This document shows positions 17,489-25,573 of a stretch of DNA of 32,712 bases, piece by piece. Every line of letters begins with the position of its first letter. Position 1 is the first letter of the stretch. The DNA lies in contig JAICLZ010000048.1 of assembly GCA_025929535.1 (NCBI GenBank), forward strand, positions 1-32,712, read 5' to 3'. Position numbers and translations under genes: made by a program. Origin of the DNA: Gemmatimonadaceae bacterium (lineage in GTDB: Bacteria > Gemmatimonadota > Gemmatimonadetes > Gemmatimonadales > Gemmatimonadaceae). The notes under the pieces are model-generated. The model was not told where the DNA came from, searched no databases, and worked only from the letters and a program-made list of their open reading frames with translations.

Positions 17489-18850
17489 GTGAAAAAGCAA
17501 TTCAAGGGAGCCATCTGCGCGGCGGTGCTGACAGTCGCTGCGGCCGGATGCAACAATTTTTTGAAGGGTGGGGATCTGACTACGGATCCCAACAACCCGC
17601 TCAACGCATCGCCGAAGCAGTTCTTCGGGTCGGTGCAGTCGAACCTCTGGCAGATGCAGTCCGGAGATCTGGCGCGGTTGACCAGTTTGTGGATGCAGCA
17701 GACGATCGGCGTCGCGCGCCAGATGCTGAACGAGTATCAGTACAACGGTGTCGTGGAAGGCAGCTTCGACGCGGAATTCTCCCGTGCATATCAGGGTGGT
17801 GGCCGTCTGGACCTGCTCAAGATCGATTCGATCTCGTCGATCTTCGGCGACAGCCTCATGCTCGGTGTGAGCAAGATCGTCGAAGCATGGATGATCGGCA
17901 CCGATGCTGACATCTGGGGGGACATTCCGTTCTCGCAGGCGGACTCGTTCTCGGTGTACAAGCAGCCCGTGCTGGATCCTCAGCAGACGGTGTACACCGA
18001 TGTCCAGAATCTGCTGTCGGAGGGCATTGCAGATCTGGCGACGGGAGCGGGGGTCGGGCCCGAGGAATTCGATCTCGTTTACGGCGGCGATCCAACCAAG
18101 TGGACCGAGTTGGCGCACACACTGAAGGCGCGCTTTTTCCTTCACACGGCGGAACAACTCGGCACGCCAGCCTATCAGTCCGCATTGGCTGAAGCGGCGC
18201 TCGGAATCAGCTCGAACGACAACGACTACATTGCCAATTTCTCGGGCAGCCAGGCGTTGGAGAGCAATCCGTGGTGGCAGTTCGTCGATGCGAACGGCCC
18301 GACCGGTCGAAGCGGCGATCTCGTCGCCGGCCCCTCTTTTCTTTCGAACCTCATGACTTCGCTTTCGGATCCCCGTCGCGCTGATTATTACGATATCGGA
18401 AATGAGGACACGGGTGATTTCAGTGCGGTTCGCGAAAACCCGACCTACCCGCAGCCTTTCGTGACGTTCAACGAAAATCTGCTGATCATGGCCGAGGCAC
18501 AGTTTCAGACGGGCAACCCTGGTGGAGCGCTTACCACGCTCAATCAGGAACGCGCGGCCTGGGCCACGACAACGCCGTGGCATAGTGCGTACACGCTTCC
18601 GGCCATCGGGAGCAGCTCCCTCAGTGCGATCATGACCGAGAAGTACATCGTGCTGTTCCAGAACATCGAAACCTGGAACGACTACAAGCGCACGTGCATC
18701 CCGAACCTCACCCCGGTCAATAATTCGCAGGGTGGAGTCATTCCGGGTCGGCTCCTGTATCCGCTTCAGGAACGTCAGACGAATCCGAACATTCCGCTTC
18801 CGAGCCAGCAGCCGGCCCGTAACTGGAATGATCCGAATCCGTGTACGTGA
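17489..18850 (+). CDS. SusD/RagB-type outer-membrane lipoprotein
   Basis: A 453-residue lipoprotein (lipobox ending AAAGC, C21) of the SusD-like group, the lid that captures ligand above its SusC barrel. Family hallmarks include the WGDIPFSQA segment, the DPQQTVYTDVQNLL helix, YGGDPTKWTELAHTLKAR, and late in the protein ENLLIMAEAQFQTG and ITEKY-like IMTEKYIVLF. GAAGGAGA lies before the GTG start at 17489. It follows susC by 18 bases and ends before a strong terminator, so the two form one transcript. Confidence 0.93.
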   Translation: MKKQFKGAICAAVLTVAAAGCNNFLKGGDLTTDPNNPLNASPKQFFGSVQSNLWQMQSGDLARLTSLWMQQTIGVARQMLNEYQYNGVVEGSFDAEFSRAYQGGGRLDLLKIDSISSIFGDSLMLGVSKIVEAWMIGTDADIWGDIPFSQADSFSVYKQPVLDPQQTVYTDVQNLLSEGIADLATGAGVGPEEFDLVYGGDPTKWTELAHTLKARFFLHTAEQLGTPAYQSALAEAALGISSNDNDYIANFSGSQALESNPWWQFVDANGPTGRSGDLVAGPSFLSNLMTSLSDPRRADYYDIGNEDTGDFSAVRENPTYPQPFVTFNENLLIMAEAQFQTGNPGGALTTLNQERAAWATTTPWHSAYTLPAIGSSSLSAIMTEKYIVLFQNIETWNDYKRTCIPNLTPVNNSQGGVIPGRLLYPLQERQTNPNIPLPSQQPARNWNDPNPCT

Positions 18851-18881
18851 GTTAGAGTAAGTTCGGCAAGTTGATCTCGAG

Positions 18882-18921
18882 CAACAAACCCGGTGTGCGA
18901 TCTCGCACACCGGGTTTGTTG
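18882..18921. terminator. Strong terminator after the susCD pair
   Basis: Two perfect 19-base arms (18882-18900 and 18903-18921) with the inner CGGTGTGCGA / TCGCACACCG core; the innermost pairs must open to form a loop. The outer arms are CAACAAA and TTTGTTG, so a T-rich tail is built in on both strands and it could work in both directions. Confidence 0.88.
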
Positions 18922-18934
18922 TTTGCCTGCTCAC

Positions 18935-18965
18935 TTGACTGTAACGCGCACCAACCCCGTATATT
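18935..18965 (+). promoter_or_regulatory. Candidate promoter of small lipoprotein gene
   Basis: TTGACT (18935-18940) and TATATT (18960-18965), both close to sigma-70 consensus, but with a 19-base spacer, which is long. It lies between the susCD terminator and the ATG at 18991. Confidence 0.5.
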
Positions 18966-18990
18966 CTGGATCCCTCCGCTCGAGGAAGTC

Positions 18991-19431
18991 ATGCGTCCCA
19001 GGTACCTGGTTCCGATCTTCTGTGCTCTATGCGGGTGCTACGAATCCGTACCCATCCAGGTGAACACGGTTCAACCGGGCACGAAGGTTCGCATCACTCT
19101 GACGGATGCGGGTACCGACAGCCTTGCGCGTTATCTGGGTCCCGGCGTGCTGACGGTGGACGGCAAGCTCATCAGCGCCAACGACGAAAGGCTCGCGCTC
19201 GGTGTTACTTCGGTATCGATGAGGTCGGGGCAGGACCAGTACTGGAAGGGAGAGACGGTCGCGATTCCGCGTTCCGCTCTGGCCACCGTTCAGCAGCGAA
19301 AGATCAACAAGCCGAAGTCGCTTTTGCTCGGCGGCGCCTTGCTGGCTGCGTTGGCCTCACTGCGACTCACCGGGGTGGTTGGAGGAAATGGCGGCGGCGG
19401 CAGTCGAGGCGGTCCGGGAGGGCCCAAGTAA
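18991..19431 (+). CDS. Small putative lipoprotein, unknown function
   Basis: A 146-residue protein not recognised as a named family. The N-terminus has a short hydrophobic stretch ending Leu-Cys-Gly-Cys (C16), a plausible lipobox. A beta-rich central part (about 18-105) follows, then a hydrophobic segment (SLLLGGALLAALASLRLTG, about 109-127) and a Gly-rich tail. The ATG at 18991 is chosen because GAGGAAG precedes it and a longer frame would cross the terminator. It stands alone on its own promoter and converges with the next gene. Confidence 0.7.
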   Translation: MRPRYLVPIFCALCGCYESVPIQVNTVQPGTKVRITLTDAGTDSLARYLGPGVLTVDGKLISANDERLALGVTSVSMRSGQDQYWKGETVAIPRSALATVQQRKINKPKSLLLGGALLAALASLRLTGVVGGNGGGGSRGGPGGPK

Positions 19432-19455
19432 TCCGCTTCCGTTCCCCCTCAGGGA

Positions 19456-19833
19456 CTAGTAGATCGCCAGCGTCGCGCGCGAGAGATTGCTCTCCAGCGT
19501 CCAGGTGATCTGCATTCCGCCCGGGCGCACGCTGAACGTTTCACTGCTGATCCCTCCGGACGATCCCACCGCGTGCGCCTGCAGCTGCAGCGTGCTCCCG
19601 GCTTTCGTGAGCGAAGGATTGAGCTCGAAATTCTCTTCCCCCACGGCCGTGACCGTGCCTACGCGCTGCCGCTGGCCATCCCTTACGAGGTACACGTCCA
19701 CGTCGCTCCAGTGATGGTTCACGACGTTCAAGGTAGAGGAGGCGTCGAGATTCAGCTCCTCTCCCGGCCTCGCTCTGGAACAGGCACCCAACGCCACGGT
19801 GATAGCCAACATTACGAGACAGTGTCTCAGCAT
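19456..19833 (-). CDS. Small lipoprotein, unknown function
   Basis: A 125-residue protein with a clear lipoprotein signal (lipobox LGAC, C18) and a single predicted beta-sandwich domain: strands around VNHHWSDVDVYLVRDGQRQRVGTV, and a final segment with MQITWTLES. AGGAGGG stands before the ATG at 19833; the longer frame from 19977 adds unlikely sequence. Family not recognised. It is convergent with the 18991 gene and divergent from the large operon starting at 20143. Confidence 0.72.
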   Translation of the reverse strand: MLRHCLVMLAITVALGACSRARPGEELNLDASSTLNVVNHHWSDVDVYLVRDGQRQRVGTVTAVGEENFELNPSLTKAGSTLQLQAHAVGSSGGISSETFSVRPGGMQITWTLESNLSRATLAIY

Positions 19834-19954
19834 GAGTCCCTCCTGGACCGCAACGCGTCGGTATACGCTAATCACGCCTGCGCTCACGGCGCCGTCAAGA
19901 CGTCTTTGCGCGCCTGGCCGCTCGATCTGCCACCGCGCTCCTATCGCACATCGG

Positions 19955-19997
19955 TCACCCGGTGATACAGTTTGCACACCAACCGGTGTAATATTAC
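19955..19997. promoter_or_regulatory. Cluster of inverted repeats, possible operators
   Basis: TCACC-C-GGTGA (19955-19965), ACACC-AACC-GGTGT (19976-19989) and the 10-bp palindrome GTAATATTAC (19988-19997) follow each other. The last two overlap the spacer and -10 of the candidate operon promoter. CACC/GGTG half-sites are shared by the first two. Confidence 0.42.
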
Positions 19998-20000
19998 GTC
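19972..20000 (+). promoter_or_regulatory. Candidate promoter of the trans-envelope operon
   Basis: TTGCAC (19972-19977), 17 bases, TACGTC (19995-20000). The -35 equals that of the susC promoter candidate; the -10 is weaker. Expected start is near 20007. Confidence 0.35.
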
Positions 20001-20142
20001 GCAGGCCCAGCCCGCTTGGAGCGCTGTAACGTCTTAAGTAGTGAGCGCGTCTATGGATGCACGCGCAATAGTGTCATTTTCGTCGCGCTCCGTGATACCG
20101 CGCGAGTACGCTGCACGTCTCCAATTACAGGCTCGGAGGTTT

Positions 20143-21381
20143 ATGCGCACGACGCGGTGGAAGATTGCACTCGTATCCAGCGCGCTAATCGGTGCGCATG
20201 CGAGCGCTCCCGCTCTCGCAGCGCAGGAGCTCTCCAGCGACACCACGGTCACGGCGCCCACGGACGCGATTCTCTACCCCTCCACGCTCGATTATGGCAC
20301 CGGGCTGATCGACGACCCCGTCGCGTGGATTTCGCCGAATTCGGGCGACATCTGGGTGACCGCATCGGGCAAGATCGTGTCGTACTGCGCCACGCCGTGC
20401 ACCATCAACTTCGCCGACAAGCTCAACTCCAATCTTTCCATCGACACCCACTGGAGGCAGCGCTTTTCCATCGGCCTGTCGGTGTACAGCCAGAATCCCG
20501 ACTACGGCTTCTACGGACAGGCGCTCCTCCTCAAGCAGCAGCCGAGCAAGGCGTGGCCGTCGATCGCGGTGGGCTTCAGGAATCTCGGGCCGTACACGCA
20601 CGAGGAGCGATTCCTCGTGGGACACGACATCTACGTGTCTCCGAGCGGGGGTATCACGGACACGACGCCGGGATATGCCCGGCATTTTCACACGATGCCC
20701 ACGGTCTACGCCGTCGCCACGAAGGAAGCGACCTTCGGCAGAAACTCCGCGAGCTTCAGCCTCGGCTACGGCAGCGGGATCTTTCACGATGACGGCGATC
20801 TCGGTCGCAACTACAACGACAAGGGCACGATCGTCAAAGGTCTCTTCCTCGGGGCGCGCTACGCACTGCGCACGTCAGAGTACAGCAATGTGACGTTGCT
20901 GGCCGAGAACAATGGATGGGACTGGAATGCAGGCGTCGTCGGAAGCTGGCGCGGACTGTCGCTGGGCGTGTACGGCACCGAGCTCGAGGAAGGCGGGAAG
21001 AATCCGAGCAAGGGATTCCTGTACACCATCTATAACTACGCGAAGTTCAACGTCGCGCTCGGCTATAGCGGCAATCTCCACGACATCGCGCACGGCACGA
21101 TTCTGCGCGCACGGATCGGAGAGCTGGAACAGGAGCAGCTGCGCCTTCGCGCGCAGATCGCACAGCGGCAGCACAAGATAGAGGATCTCCAGACCGCTCT
21201 GCAGAAGGCGCAGGGCGGCGAGCTCGCCGAGGTCGCGAAGAGGCGCGAGCAGCTCGACGCGCAGATCCAGGAAGAGCAGGAAGCCATCAAGCGCGCCGAG
21301 GAACGACTGAATCAGCTGCAGGGCGGGCCGCCAGCACCTGTGACCACGCCCCCGCCAAGCACGACCACGCCCCCGCGCTAA
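20143..21381 (+). CDS. Outer-membrane barrel-like protein with C-terminal coiled coil (A)
   Basis: A 412-residue exported protein. The signal peptide is 1-27 (Ala-Leu-Ala-Ala before Gln). Residues about 45-315 are alternating amphipathic strands with the motif GLIDDPVAWISP (54-65), which recalls the GLIDMP start of YjbH-type barrels; this link is tentative. Residues 322-393 form a strong coiled coil rich in Glu, Gln, Arg and Leu, and the last 19 residues are Thr/Pro-rich. GGAGG precedes the ATG at 20143. It is the first gene of a ten-gene operon and a tandem paralogue of the next. Barrel in the outer membrane and coil reaching into the periplasm is my inference. Confidence 0.75.
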   Translation: MRTTRWKIALVSSALIGAHASAPALAAQELSSDTTVTAPTDAILYPSTLDYGTGLIDDPVAWISPNSGDIWVTASGKIVSYCATPCTINFADKLNSNLSIDTHWRQRFSIGLSVYSQNPDYGFYGQALLLKQQPSKAWPSIAVGFRNLGPYTHEERFLVGHDIYVSPSGGITDTTPGYARHFHTMPTVYAVATKEATFGRNSASFSLGYGSGIFHDDGDLGRNYNDKGTIVKGLFLGARYALRTSEYSNVTLLAENNGWDWNAGVVGSWRGLSLGVYGTELEEGGKNPSKGFLYTIYNYAKFNVALGYSGNLHDIAHGTILRARIGELEQEQLRLRAQIAQRQHKIEDLQTALQKAQGGELAEVAKRREQLDAQIQEEQEAIKRAEERLNQLQGGPPAPVTTPPPSTTTPPR

Positions 21382-21399
21382 TTCGAGACCAGGTCAACG

Positions 21400-22614
21400 A
21401 TGATTTTCTCCGTCCCCCGATTCGCGTGCACCGCGCTCACGCTCGCCGTTACGGCAGCTGCCGCGCTCCCTGGAATCGCGAAGGCTCAAGAGATCTATCC
21501 CCAGACTACGTACTGGGGCGCTGGCCTCATCGACATTCCCGTCGCATGGGTATCGCCGGTCACGGGTGACTTCAGCGTCAACTTCTCCGGCAAGACCTTT
21601 CACGGCGCCAAGGCCTCACCCGGCTTTTCCGTGCTGAACGGTCTGAATACCAATGGCGCGCTCTCCTTCTCGTTCTTCGGGCGGCTCGAGACGGGCGTGT
21701 CGATCTACTCCGACAATCCGGAGTGGGGACTCTTCGCGCAGGGCCTCCTCCTCAACGAGGAGAATTTCCGCGTGAAGTCGGGAGCCCAGCGCTGGATTCC
21801 GAGCATCGCGGTGGGCATGCGAAACATCGGTCCGTACGATCACATCGATCGCTTTACCGTCGGCTACAATCTCTTTCCCGGATCAGCCGCGAATCCGGGC
21901 AAGCAGCACTTGGCGGATTCACTCCACCAGGGCTTCAGCACGGGCAACACGGTGTACGGTGTCGCGACCAAGTCGTTCGCGCTATCGGAGCTCAATCCCG
22001 GATGGGGCAAGACCACGGTCAGCCTCACCTTCGGCTATGGCAATGGACTCTTCAAGAACGACGGCGGGCTCGGAACTGCGTACGCCTCGAATTCCTGGGG
22101 CGGTGCATTCGGTGGAGTGAAGGTGGATCTCTTTCCCACCTCGCACAGTACACTCTCGTTCATGGCCGAGAACAACGCGTGGGACTACAACGTGGGCGCG
22201 GCGTACGAGTGGCATGGGCTGCGCGCGGGTGCGTACTGGACGGAGCTCGGCGCATCGCGTACGGACACGGTGTCCGCTGCCGCGAAGGAGTTCGGCTACA
22301 GCAAATTCTCGTTCACGCTCGGTTGGCAGAACAACGTGATGGCACTGCTGCGCGGCCACTCGCTCGACCGGCGCGTGGCAGCGCTCGAGCGCCAGCGGCA
22401 GCTGCTCACGGGTGAGATCGCCGCGCGACAGCAGCGTATCTCGTCGCTCGAGCTCGAGATCAACCGGTATCAGGCGCAGAATCTTCTCGAGTTGGAACAG
22501 CGGCGCGCGCAGGCGGAACAGGAGCTACGTTCCGAGCGTGAGGCGCTGCAGCGTCTGGAGGAGCGACTCCACCGGCTGGAACAGGACGCGCCGCCCAGCA
22601 CGACGCCGCAATAG
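21400..22614 (+). CDS. Outer-membrane barrel-like protein with C-terminal coiled coil (B)
   Basis: A 404-residue paralogue of the preceding gene. The signal peptide is 1-29, GLIDIPVAWVSP is at 42-53, and the order of strands is the same, with shared blocks such as IPSIAVGMRNIGPY / WPSIAVGFRNLGPY, TVYGVATK / TVYAVATK and SFMAENNAWDYN / TLLAENNGWDWN. A coiled coil runs from 322 to 396, again followed by a short Ser/Thr/Pro tail. It begins 18 bases after its neighbour. Tandem duplication followed by divergence fits; a heteromeric outer-membrane pair is plausible. Confidence 0.75.
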   Translation: MIFSVPRFACTALTLAVTAAAALPGIAKAQEIYPQTTYWGAGLIDIPVAWVSPVTGDFSVNFSGKTFHGAKASPGFSVLNGLNTNGALSFSFFGRLETGVSIYSDNPEWGLFAQGLLLNEENFRVKSGAQRWIPSIAVGMRNIGPYDHIDRFTVGYNLFPGSAANPGKQHLADSLHQGFSTGNTVYGVATKSFALSELNPGWGKTTVSLTFGYGNGLFKNDGGLGTAYASNSWGGAFGGVKVDLFPTSHSTLSFMAENNAWDYNVGAAYEWHGLRAGAYWTELGASRTDTVSAAAKEFGYSKFSFTLGWQNNVMALLRGHSLDRRVAALERQRQLLTGEIAARQQRISSLELEINRYQAQNLLELEQRRAQAEQELRSEREALQRLEERLHRLEQDAPPSTTPQ

Positions 22615-22635
22615 CCCACGACTGAGACCATCCTG

Positions 22636-23364
22636 ATGCGAGCAAAGCGAATACGCTACCACTTGCTGGTGATGACGGTCGGAGCGCTGCTGCCGGCGGT
22701 CGTGCACGCACAGCAGACCGACTCGATGAAGGCCGACAGCGCGGCCAAGCAGCAGCAGTACGAAGGGCAGCGCGGCGCGCTCGTGAAGGAGCTGCAGGAG
22801 ACGCAGGACAAGCTGAGCGATCTGCGCAGCCAGCGCGTGCAGCTCGAGGCGCGCATCGAGAACGTGCTCGCGGAGACGATGCAGAAACGCACGCAGCAGC
22901 TGCTCGTGAGCAAGGAAGAGACGGCGCTGCTGCAGCTCGACGGCGTGCTCGCGAACGCGCAGGACAACATGGTGGCGCAGCGCGATCGCATGCGGGCACT
23001 GGGCGATGCCGTGCGCCGGCGCGCCGGAGCGGTGCTCGTGATCACGCTGCGGGCGGATTCCGCCGGTCCGGAGTCGCTGGGCAACGCGACGCTCTCGATC
23101 GACAACGTGACCGCATCGACGCGCACCTACTCGCAGGCGGCGCAGCAGGCGCTGCAGACGGGCGCCGTCGATCCGCTCTATCGCTCCGAGGTTCTGCCGA
23201 GCACGCACACGGTGGAGCTCACGCTCATGCTGGGGGGAAAGCCGATCTCGCAGGGGCTGAACATCAATGCCCTTACCGAGACGGTGACGTACGTGCAATT
23301 CACCGTTCGCAACGGGCAGCTCGTTCCCACGACGTGGACGAGCCGCGGGACAACGCCGTTCTGA
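22636..23364 (+). CDS. Periplasmic coiled-coil protein, unknown function
   Basis: A 242-residue exported protein with a signal peptide (1-25, ending His-Ala before Gln). Residues about 40-125 form a long coiled coil (for example VKELQETQDKLSDLRSQR), and about 130-240 form a beta-rich domain ending in FTVRNGQLVPTTW. Family not recognised. The spacing of 21 and 14 bases to its neighbours places it in the operon. Its coiled coil could pair with those of the two barrel proteins. Confidence 0.72.
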   Translation: MRAKRIRYHLLVMTVGALLPAVVHAQQTDSMKADSAAKQQQYEGQRGALVKELQETQDKLSDLRSQRVQLEARIENVLAETMQKRTQQLLVSKEETALLQLDGVLANAQDNMVAQRDRMRALGDAVRRRAGAVLVITLRADSAGPESLGNATLSIDNVTASTRTYSQAAQQALQTGAVDPLYRSEVLPSTHTVELTLMLGGKPISQGLNINALTETVTYVQFTVRNGQLVPTTWTSRGTTPF

Positions 23365-23378
23365 TCTTCGCGAGAGTG

Positions 23379-25571
23379 ATGCGCACACTGCCGCTGTTCG
23401 CCGCAGTGATTCTGGTGTTGCCGCTGGCGGCGCAGCAGCCTGCGGCGGCGCCTCCGGCTGCAAAGCCCGTGGCGCCGGTGGCGGTGCAGCCGCCGCCGGA
23501 CCAGGCGCGCGGACTCGATGCCGAATTGCGCATGGCGCTTTTCGAAGTCACGATGGACCACCCTCTGAGCGCGCTCGACAGGCTCGAGTGGCTGCGCTCG
23601 TCGCGCGAGGCGGGATCGGGTGCGGTCGAGCCGGGCATGCGCGCTCAGGAGGATCTGCTCTTTCTCCTCGCCGAATCGTACTATCGGCTCGGAATGCGCG
23701 AGTCCTTTCGCAAGGCGGCCGCGTCGCTCGATTCCGCCGCGCCCTCCGGCCGCTACGCCGGCGTGATCGCCGCGCAGCGCATGCTCGATGCGTATTCGCG
23801 TGGCGACTACGCGCGCGTGCGCGCGCTCGCGAGCGCGAAGACGGCCGGTGATCGCGGGCTGATCTCTCTCGTCACGGGGCTCGCGGCGGTACAGAGCAGG
23901 GACTTCGCCGCTGCTCATACCGCGTTCGCACAGGCCCGGCAGTCCGGAGGCGACTTCGCGCTCTATGCCGAGTACATGGATGCGCTGGCCTCCGCCGCCA
24001 GCGACAGCACGAGGCGAGCGACCGCGTTGACCACACTGCAGGCTTTGAGTGAGAGCAATGGCGGCGCGTTCGCGGAGCAGGTGCGACTGAGCGCGGCGCA
24101 GACGGCGCTCGTGGCCGGCCAGTACGACGCCGCCGCGTCACTCGCCGACGGTGTGCCGGAAACGAGTGGCGCCGGGGCACAGGCGCTGCTCACCAAGGCG
24201 TGGGCCCTCTATCGCGGTGGCAATGCGGCCGGCGCGGCCACGGCCTTTCGCGAGTTCGCGAAGCGCTACCCGTATCTTCCGGCGCGCGATGAAGCGCGTC
24301 TCATGGCCGGACAGATCATGCTCGAGAGCGGAAAGAGCGACTCCGCGGAAAAATATTTCCAGAGTGTGGCCGACTCGATCGGCAGCGAGCTCGCGGCGCT
24401 GCAGTCGCGCGCGACGACTGCCATGAACGACGCGAGCCGCGCCCTCGTTTCTGCGAAGGTGGCGGGGAGCGTTCTGGTGGCGAACGCCGCGCCCGGAAAG
24501 GTGATCGTGCTTTCCGATGATGCTGGCGCGGAGAACCGCCTCGTGGCGGCGGCGTTCGCGGGCACCGTGGATGCTGCGTCGGAGTCGTCGGCAACGTCGG
24601 CACCAACGCTCAATTCCAACGTCGGCGTCGCCGAGCGCGTCGACTCGGCCGCGGGCCCGGGCTTCCCGACGCGCGTGGTGTTCGCGCCGCGCCTGGCTGC
24701 GGCGGCTTCGGGGTCGTACGCGGATCGCACGCAGGCCGTGCTCGCGACGGACATCAGGCTCGCCCTCGCCTCCTACCGGTTGCAGGAAGACATCGATGCG
24801 CAGAAGACGAAGATCGCCGCGCTCGAGAATCTGCAGCAGCTGATCCTCGAGGGCGACAGCGGACTGGCGGAGAACGCACGGCAGATTGCGGCGACGCAGG
24901 ACTCGCTGGAGCACATGAAGGGCGTTCTCGAGAATACCCGCGACAAGGTGCGAACGGTGCTGCGCAAGCAGATCACGTCCACGCGCCAGGTCGCCGCCGA
25001 GAACATTCGCCTGCTGGACAGCACCAAGGCCTCACTGGGCGCGAACGCGAAGGGGCCGGAGATCGATGCGTTGACGATGGAGCAGCAGACGGCGCGCGTG
25101 TACAGCGCGATCGCGGACGACGTGGAGCGCGGGCTCGAGGCGGCGCTCGATCACCATCCGGCATTCGTGCTGCGCGACTCGCTCGTCGCGCGCCTCGGGC
25201 ACGCGCATGCGCTGCACGACACGACGGCAGCGGTGCTCGCCGATGATTCGCTTCTGGTGGCGAACGAGCTGGCAACGCAGCGCGGCAAGGAGTCGAACGC
25301 GGTGATCGCGATGCGCGCGGAGGTCGGCACGGCAACATCGCAGCGTGCGGCGGCCGAGGGTGCGCTCGTGGCCCTCGTGGATGAGGAGTTGCGCGCACGC
25401 GCGAGCGGGCTCGTGGCCCAGCTGTCGCACGATCGCGAGGCGGCGGATTATGCCACCGCGAGCGCTGCGTTTTTCAGGGCGATGGACGCATCCGCGTCGG
25501 CACCGGGTGGCGCGGCCAGCGCGGGACCGAGAACGGCGCCCGGCGGCGCCTCCACTCCTCCGCGGCGCTAG
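23379..25571 (+). CDS. Periplasmic TPR and coiled-coil protein
   Basis: A 730-residue protein with a signal peptide (1-18) and a Pro/Ala-rich linker (20-42). Residues about 45-335 are TPR-like helical repeats (LLFLLAESYYRLGMRES, LLTKAWALYRGGNAAGAATAF, ARLMAGQIMLESGKSDSAEKYF). Residues 360-445 are less regular, and about 465-690 are strongly helical and coiled-coil-like. The ATG at 23379 begins the signal peptide; the longer frame from 23334 overlaps the preceding gene. It resembles in architecture the periplasmic TPR proteins of Tol- or Glt-type envelope machines; this is architecture only. Confidence 0.75.
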   Translation: MRTLPLFAAVILVLPLAAQQPAAAPPAAKPVAPVAVQPPPDQARGLDAELRMALFEVTMDHPLSALDRLEWLRSSREAGSGAVEPGMRAQEDLLFLLAESYYRLGMRESFRKAAASLDSAAPSGRYAGVIAAQRMLDAYSRGDYARVRALASAKTAGDRGLISLVTGLAAVQSRDFAAAHTAFAQARQSGGDFALYAEYMDALASAASDSTRRATALTTLQALSESNGGAFAEQVRLSAAQTALVAGQYDAAASLADGVPETSGAGAQALLTKAWALYRGGNAAGAATAFREFAKRYPYLPARDEARLMAGQIMLESGKSDSAEKYFQSVADSIGSELAALQSRATTAMNDASRALVSAKVAGSVLVANAAPGKVIVLSDDAGAENRLVAAAFAGTVDAASESSATSAPTLNSNVGVAERVDSAAGPGFPTRVVFAPRLAAAASGSYADRTQAVLATDIRLALASYRLQEDIDAQKTKIAALENLQQLILEGDSGLAENARQIAATQDSLEHMKGVLENTRDKVRTVLRKQITSTRQVAAENIRLLDSTKASLGANAKGPEIDALTMEQQTARVYSAIADDVERGLEAALDHHPAFVLRDSLVARLGHAHALHDTTAAVLADDSLLVANELATQRGKESNAVIAMRAEVGTATSQRAAAEGALVALVDEELRARASGLVAQLSHDREAADYATASAAFFRAMDASASAPGGAASAGPRTAPGGASTPPRR

Positions 25572-25573
25572 CG

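Larger units (their letters stand above)
19834..20142. other. Divergent regulatory region before the large operon
   Basis: It holds a candidate promoter (19972-20000), clustered inverted repeats (19955-19997) and a leader of about 135 bases. No gene is supported. A frame from 20041 continues into the barrel gene but lacks signal-peptide character. Confidence 0.45.

Noticed and set aside
14219..18934. An uninterrupted 1571-codon minus-strand frame antisense to the SusC and SusD genes
   Set aside because: High G+C with strong third-base preference removes stops from an antisense frame. The translation is Arg/Glu/Val-rich without domains, and the plus-strand genes match known families in full. 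It is a remarkable length, but not evidence of a gene.
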